NCBI RefSeq assembly: GCF_002288925.2
Contig: NW_022098067.1
Location: 4,044,950-4,108,949 of the forward strand
Origin: Delphinapterus leucas
Lineage: Eukaryota > Chordata > Mammalia > Artiodactyla > Monodontidae
DNA: 64,000 nucleotides
Direction: 5' to 3'
Positions 58,691 to 64,000 of the stretch are shown here, one piece after another. Numbering within the stretch: position 1 is the stretch's first letter; each line of letters begins with the position of its first letter. The notes beneath the pieces are model-generated. The model saw only the letters and a list, made by a program, of their open reading frames with translations. It was not told the DNA's origin and made no database searches. The translations under genes and the position numbers were made by a program.

Positions 58691-61600
58691 AGCAACCTTG
58701 TTACCCTTGGAACCAATAGCATAATTTGTTGAGCTAGTTAGATATGACTAAGAGTGTTGTCAAAGTTAGTGAGACGAATAAAGCTAACTGACCTATAGAG
58801 TTATTTAATAATGGCATTGTTTTATGGAATTATCATGCTCTATCCAACTGAACAATCAGCACAGATGAATCTCCAAACTTAGATTGTTACCATAATGTTT
58901 TTTTCATTTGTGAGCAAATTGTTTTTATTCATTTGTGAGCAAACTGTCCCTTCATTAACTACCAAGGATGTGACTGCTTTGGTTTCTATTTTTTGTATAC
59001 TTTTTAGGGTCTCTTTTAGAAATGCTTTTAAAATTCTGAAAACCATATCCAATGACAAATGATCAAAAGACACTAAAATTTGGCTTTAGAATTCCTCTCT
59101 CAGAAAGTATATGTTTGTGATTATGTTGACAGGGGGTAGAAGGAGAGAGATACAGCAAGGCTCTAGCCAATATTGGATTTATAAGAGCTAGAGAACTGGT
59201 TAAGGGAATGAGATGATTGCATTATCAAGAGATTCTGCAATGCTGGTTATGCTCAACACACCAAAAAAGCAATAGAGCTAGGATAGACTCTCTGAGGCAA
59301 CTGTACAAGGTGAAGGCATGTAATCCTGGCCATTGTGGCAAGTTTTAAAGTGTTAAGCATTTGAACAAGAAGGAAAGTGAGGACTTGATTTTAGAGGAAT
59401 GGAAGACATGCTGTTTCCAATACTTGGAGACAGCAACCTAGGACCAGGGATTGAAAGTTATTACAGGGAGGCAGAGTTGCTTTCAATGGTAGGAAGAACT
59501 TTCTAACAGAACTGTTCAAAAATGGAGGTAGTGAGCTCTTTACCCTGAAAGAACTGAATTAGATTTTGAAAAAAAAATCATCTGTCAAGGGTATTTTAGA
59601 ATTTACAGGGGCTTTCTATACAAGGTTGGAAACTGTATTAGATTCTAAGGTTATTTTCAAGTTTGAATATGAATCTATGATTTAGAAAAGTTATCTTTTG
59701 ATTAGTGTGTAATATCATACTGTGATTAAATTCCCTATTTATAGATTAAATTTGATTAAGCATCATAGTGCCATCAAATATAATTTATAAACATATATAG
59801 ATTTTTAAAATGTAAAGATATTCTTTCAAATCACATAATCTTTAATTAGAATCATTACATTTAGCTATATAGCTACATTTGCAGTGAAATAAGAACAATT
59901 CAGGAGAAATTTAGGTACTGGTCTTTCAGCTTCTATTCACTATAAAACAAATGTGCACTTACAGTAGACAGAAGGAAAAATCCCTATTAGCAGCTCACTA
60001 TAAATGTCAGCACCCTTTACAGACTTCTTCCTGAGTGATTAAAAAAAAAGAAAAAAGAACAAGTTTCCTTCAACAAGAATGCTCCTAAAATGATGTAATT
60101 TTAAGATTCATGTCTTATTGAAATCTTGAGTATGCAGAATCATTGAAATCAAGTTACTCAGAATGCCTAAACGCTAAATAAACTGAAGGAGGAAGAAATT
60201 AGTCAAGAGTCAGAAAACTATTAAGATCAAAATGTGTAAATAGAATGTAGAAATCTTTGGTTGTGTACTCCTGTGTAGGAATTTATTTGGGCTAATCATC
60301 TATCTGCCATATGCCACAGTCTTTGATAACTAGTCTTATTCTAAATATGGCTTTATAAAGTGGAGTAAAATTGTTTCTTATGTTGAACAGAAATCTCCTT
60401 CCTTATAAATTTCAGCTTTTGTTTTTAGGTTGCTCTCAAGAGCTGCCCATTGGAAGACATTTTTGAGTCTTAACACATTTAATTCTAGACATACGAGTTT
60501 CCAAACATTGGATCCAATTAAACTGAGAATGATGATCTAAAAGTAATATCATGTATTCAACAATATGTTTAATCATTACATTTATTGCTTCCAAATCTCA
60601 AAAGGTAAACAGATGTCTCCCTCTATACTTGACTCTGATTTTCAAATCATATGCCTTGAGCTAGGTACCCTGTACATGTATTCAATTGCTCTTCTTGGTA
60701 TCTGGGAAAAATTGAATCATGTTGCAGGATGTGGTTGCTCTCAAATAATATTCTAGCTTTCAAGGGTAACATATAATGAATACTGCTGTGATAAAGACCT
60801 CTTTCCCTCCCCAAACCAGAGTTGAGTGTTATGGGAATGCAGTAAATTTTGATTAGGCAAATATTCTTCATACTGCTTAGTCTCACAGGCAATAGATGAA
60901 CAAAAGGTGCTCCACATTGTAAGTCAAGTTTGAAGATTGCTCTAAAAATGTTCATTAACTTTGATCTCGTATAAATGTTGAATTTAATCTTTTTTATATT
61001 TAATAGTGACACATACCTACTTTCAATTTTAGAAGACATTACAATATTGGAAATTTTTTGCATGCATAAGCCAAATGTAGTGGACCCGGACAAATGATAA
61101 AGGATTTAGAAATGTTAATTAGAATTTTTCCACAAGAATGAAAGCAATCTGTATAATGAGCATAATTATTTTGTATCTTACACTGCAGCACTGGCTGAAG
61201 GATGATAATGAAAGGGAAGCAGACTTTAAAGAAAAAAAAAAAAGACTAAGGGAAGAAGTAATAAAGGGATATTATTTCCTAACCTTACAGACAGGAAAGA
61301 CGGCTCCTTCTGGGTACTGAGAATAGACTTGAGAGATCACTGAGATTTGCATGTCAGAAATCCAGAATGGAGGGTAAGGCCAGAATAATATATATGGCTC
61401 TTAGTGAAGCTGCAGTGATTGGCAAGATTGGAAAGATATCAATAATACCAGTTCAGTCACTGACCATGTGTGTATGTGATTCGGTTCCTTGAGGATTTTG
61501 AACACTCAGAACCATTTTCAACAACCATTTGATAGATCAAATGAAACTGTTACCTTTACCAGATGATGCAAAATTAGAGAGAACAAGATCAATTATTAAC

Positions 61601-63300
61601 AGAACCAAGCCCAGCACAGATTGCTATGGTGCCAAGGAAAAAGAACAGTAAGTAAAGGAAGAGTTTGGGGTTTTATGACTAGACAGACTACTTTTCTTGC
61701 AGTTATAACTGATGAAGAGCACTCAGGTACAGATGTAAAGGGATGGCAATAAGTGAAAGTGATTAACAAGTAACCTGCAGCAATTGTAGAAACTAAAGCA
61801 GAAAGCCTTGTGCGTTAGAAAGTGTATTAAATCAGATGCAGAGGGAGCCACCTAGGCCTTGATAACAAGGATATTTCTAGTAACATCAGAAATCAATGGC
61901 CAATGAGAAGAATGGTAGAAATCAAGATAAAATTAATGAAACAAGATCAGGAATGGATTCTATATTGCTTTAGTTCTCCCTTTCTGGAAATATTTGTTTA
62001 TATATGCTTAAGTTAACGATTTAGTCCCCACTGTGTTATGGCCTTTCTCAAATAACTTGTTTCCAGAATGCCAGGTAACACGTAAAAGAAAGCCTCCATT
62101 GAATTTTCTTTTTTTCTTACACACACAATACACACACAGAGGAAAGGGCAGAGCCAACTAAGGTAGGAAGCCACCAATTCTACAGAATACTTTTTATGCA
62201 ACTGTCATCTGATTACAGACAATCCCTGATTTTGGAATTGCATGATAATTCAGTCTAATATTCTGTTCTATTTTAAAAAATATATTTGAAACTTATGATT
62301 GCAAAAATTTATATAGTAAAATAAAAGGACCTTCATTTAAGTATATTTCCACTTCTAAAGAATATGTACATTTACAACAGATTAACATTTACTACAGTGT
62401 GTGAGAAACTACATTTGATTCCACAGAAATACAACCTGCACATTACCTGAGATATAAGTCAGGTATCTTAAAACCTAAAATACCTATATCTGTAAAACTG
62501 ATAAAGAAACATATCCTCTTACAAGGCAGAATCATCTTAGCTGAAAACAAGGATGAGTAACACTCTTTCATTGTTTGGGTTAAAGATGATTAAACATCTA
62601 ACAAGACGCAAGTTTCAAATACTACTATCAATACCAAAAGCCTAGTCATATTTTTAAATTTAGAAAACAATTCACTGTGAATAATTTACTGAAGTAGTAA
62701 ACATACACAGCACTTTACAGTTGGTATATATCATCACAGAAAACTGATATGGTACTAATTTAAACGCTGAAATTTCTTATTGTAACTCAAATTTGGACAT
62801 GTAAAAGTTTAAGAAATGCCAACAATAGTGGTCCACTTATCTAGAGGTCAGACTTTCTACATCCTCACTTACATTGGAAACTGGCAATGATACAGAAAAA
62901 GTATTTTAGGACTACGATCCCAGAAACCAAGAACTTCACTAAATGGGTTACATGTCAAGATAAACTCAGGTCAGGTATAACTTAGAACTGATTATTTAAA
63001 TCCAAAATGTTAATTTACTGAGCTTGAGCCAGAAAATAAGGTATAATACTGCTAAAAACTGAAACCAACTAACACTGAAAACTAATAGAATCAGCAAATT
63101 TTAAGACATTTCAGTAACTGCCAATGGCATTAGGGCATTACAGCACAGTACATTATGCTCTTAACGAAGAGTCGAATCATGAAAAGAGTTAAACCATGTT
63201 TAGTGTACAGTTTAGAAGGCTGGGGAAATACACTGCATTTCAGAAAATGTTCTGACTATAAAATGGTGAAAGAAAAGAAAGGGCTTAAAAGCAGCTAACC
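58691..63300. other. AT-rich non-coding region downstream of the kelch exon
   Basis: No young L1, SINE or LTR was seen across these 4.6 kb, in contrast to the rest of the window. A 25-bp tandem duplication (TTCATTTGTGAGCAAA(T/C)TGT) lies at 58903-58947. The tail of an old SINE-like repeat may lie at 59590-59690 (GATTCTAAGGTTA ... GAATCTATGATTT). Some of the right part may be 3' UTR of the kelch gene. Confidence 0.4.
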
Positions 63301-63792
63301 AGTGATCAGAAAAAATAGGAATTCGACAACTCTTATACCTGTAGTAACAAGATAGGATTCTCGACTCTAATTTATTTTTCACTTCATATAATACAGTGTA
63401 AATAAATAATTTTTACCTAGAGAGATTTCTCCCATCTTAACTGTACAATTCTGTGAAGTTTGATTTGTTTTTAACTAGTGTTTCATGGATAAAGTACTTT
63501 AAAAATCAAAACATCAAAGCCTGAGTTTTATTTACATATGAAAATAGTAATATTCTAGACTCTCCAAGATTAAATTAAATATAATATAATTTTTGGTAAA
63601 ATTTATTTTGTATTTTAAGTTTCTGGGAACTGCTAATTCATATATGGTATACATTCATAGTAATTATCTCATAGAAGGTGCATTTTATGTTATTAAGCTG
63701 TAAAGACCATTTTACCAATAATTAAGGTTAATAAATTTACTGCAGGTTTCTAAAACTGCAATAGTTTTAGAATGTCTAATCACACAATACTT
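63301..63792 (-). other. Probable 3' UTR of the kelch-family gene
   Basis: Sequence immediately 3' of the stop codon on the minus strand, AT-rich and non-coding. Reverse-complement AATAAA signals occur at several places (plus-strand TTTATT near 63371, 63524 and 63600), but none can be chosen from sequence alone, so the UTR end is unknown. Confidence 0.5.
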
Positions 63793-64000
63793 TTAGAAAT
63801 GATTAGAAAACCATGGGTCCCTGTATTTATTAAACTGAATCACCTGGCAGTAAAATTCAGTTAAGGCTCTTGGCATTGGTGAAACTTCTTCCCACTCAGA
63901 CCTGCTGCTGTGGTAGACCTGCACTTCATCTGTGATTTCATCTGGCGCATAATCACCACCTAATATATAAATTTTATCTTCAATTCCAACTGCACCTGCG
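63793..64000 (-). CDS. Kelch-repeat (BTB-kelch-like) protein, C-terminal exon, partial
   Basis: On the minus strand an open frame enters from the right edge (first full codon 63997-63999) and gives 68 residues before TAA at 63793-63795. It starts with VGIEDKIYILGGDY, the kelch blade strand ending in the double glycine. VQVYHSSRSEWEEVSPMP follows, with the conserved tyrosine and tryptophan of a kelch repeat, and the chain ends in RDPWFSNHF. Kelch repeats form a beta-propeller that in BTB-kelch proteins usually binds the substrate of a Cullin-3 ubiquitin ligase. The N-terminal BTB and BACK domains would lie beyond the window, so BTB membership is inference. I cannot say which KLHL/KBTBD member it is. 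The frame has no stops or odd codons, so it looks intact rather than a retrocopy, but upstream introns cannot be checked. Confidence 0.88.
   Translation of the reverse strand, partial: AGAVGIEDKIYILGGDYAPDEITDEVQVYHSSRSEWEEVSPMPRALTEFYCQVIQFNKYRDPWFSNHF

Noticed and set aside
63793..64000. Naming the kelch exon as KLHL15 or another specific member
   Set aside because: The repeat is clearly kelch-like, but the C-terminal residues do not agree with what I recall for KLHL15, and I cannot assign another member without a search.

Overview
This is a mammalian nuclear window, almost certainly from a cetacean. Six copies of a tRNA-derived SINE have the body typical of the cetacean CHR-2 family: A-box TGGCGCAGTGG, a B-box near GGTTCATGCCC, and a 3' part ending in GAGAGGCCCGCGTAC. 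The L1 elements are of cetartiodactyl type. Nothing here is bacterial. The only host protein-coding sequence I can support is the last exon of a kelch-repeat gene at the right edge (63793-64000, minus strand). The bulk of the sequence is retrotransposons of several ages.

Layout. 1-5323: minus-strand L1 (L1-A), 3' end off the window. 5325-6110: L2. 6111-15974: mostly old sequence with a 5'-truncated L1 (L1-G, 7048-8201), two MIRs, one SINE and two ancient repeats. 15975-17300: a twin-primed L1 (L1-F) carrying a SINE. 18194-24198: full-length minus-strand L1 (L1-B). 24554-49580: a 25-kb nest. Its host is plus-strand L1-C, present in three pieces (24554-30569, 44453-45023, 49479-49580). L1-C is interrupted first by two full-length plus-strand L1s (L1-D 30570-37617, L1-E 37629-44452) lying side by side at one target site. 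It is interrupted again by an endogenous gammaretrovirus-like copy (about 45024-49478). L1-E itself holds a solo LTR (39403-39858), and the retroviral copy holds a SINE that contains a 100-N assembly gap. 49730-64000: a short L1, a second LTR with a SINE, two more SINEs, old MIR/L2/hAT fragments, then AT-rich sequence running into the kelch exon.

The most notable points follow. (1) L1-A and L1-C share the same in-frame deletion of about 140 ORF2 codons, including the reverse-transcriptase FADD box, although they are separate insertions. This suggests a non-autonomous L1 sublineage copied in trans. (2) The retroviral copy has the outline R-U5-gag-pro-pol-U3-R followed by an A-rich tail, which is the form of the viral RNA rather than of a provirus; this suggests L1-mediated retrocopying. 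(3) L1-D and L1-E are bounded by three copies of one 9-bp target sequence. (4) One SINE has a perfect 13-bp target-site duplication but no 3' tail. Every L1 and retroviral reading frame in the window is broken, so I expect no autonomous element. Repeat family names come from remembered consensus sequences, not from a database search.
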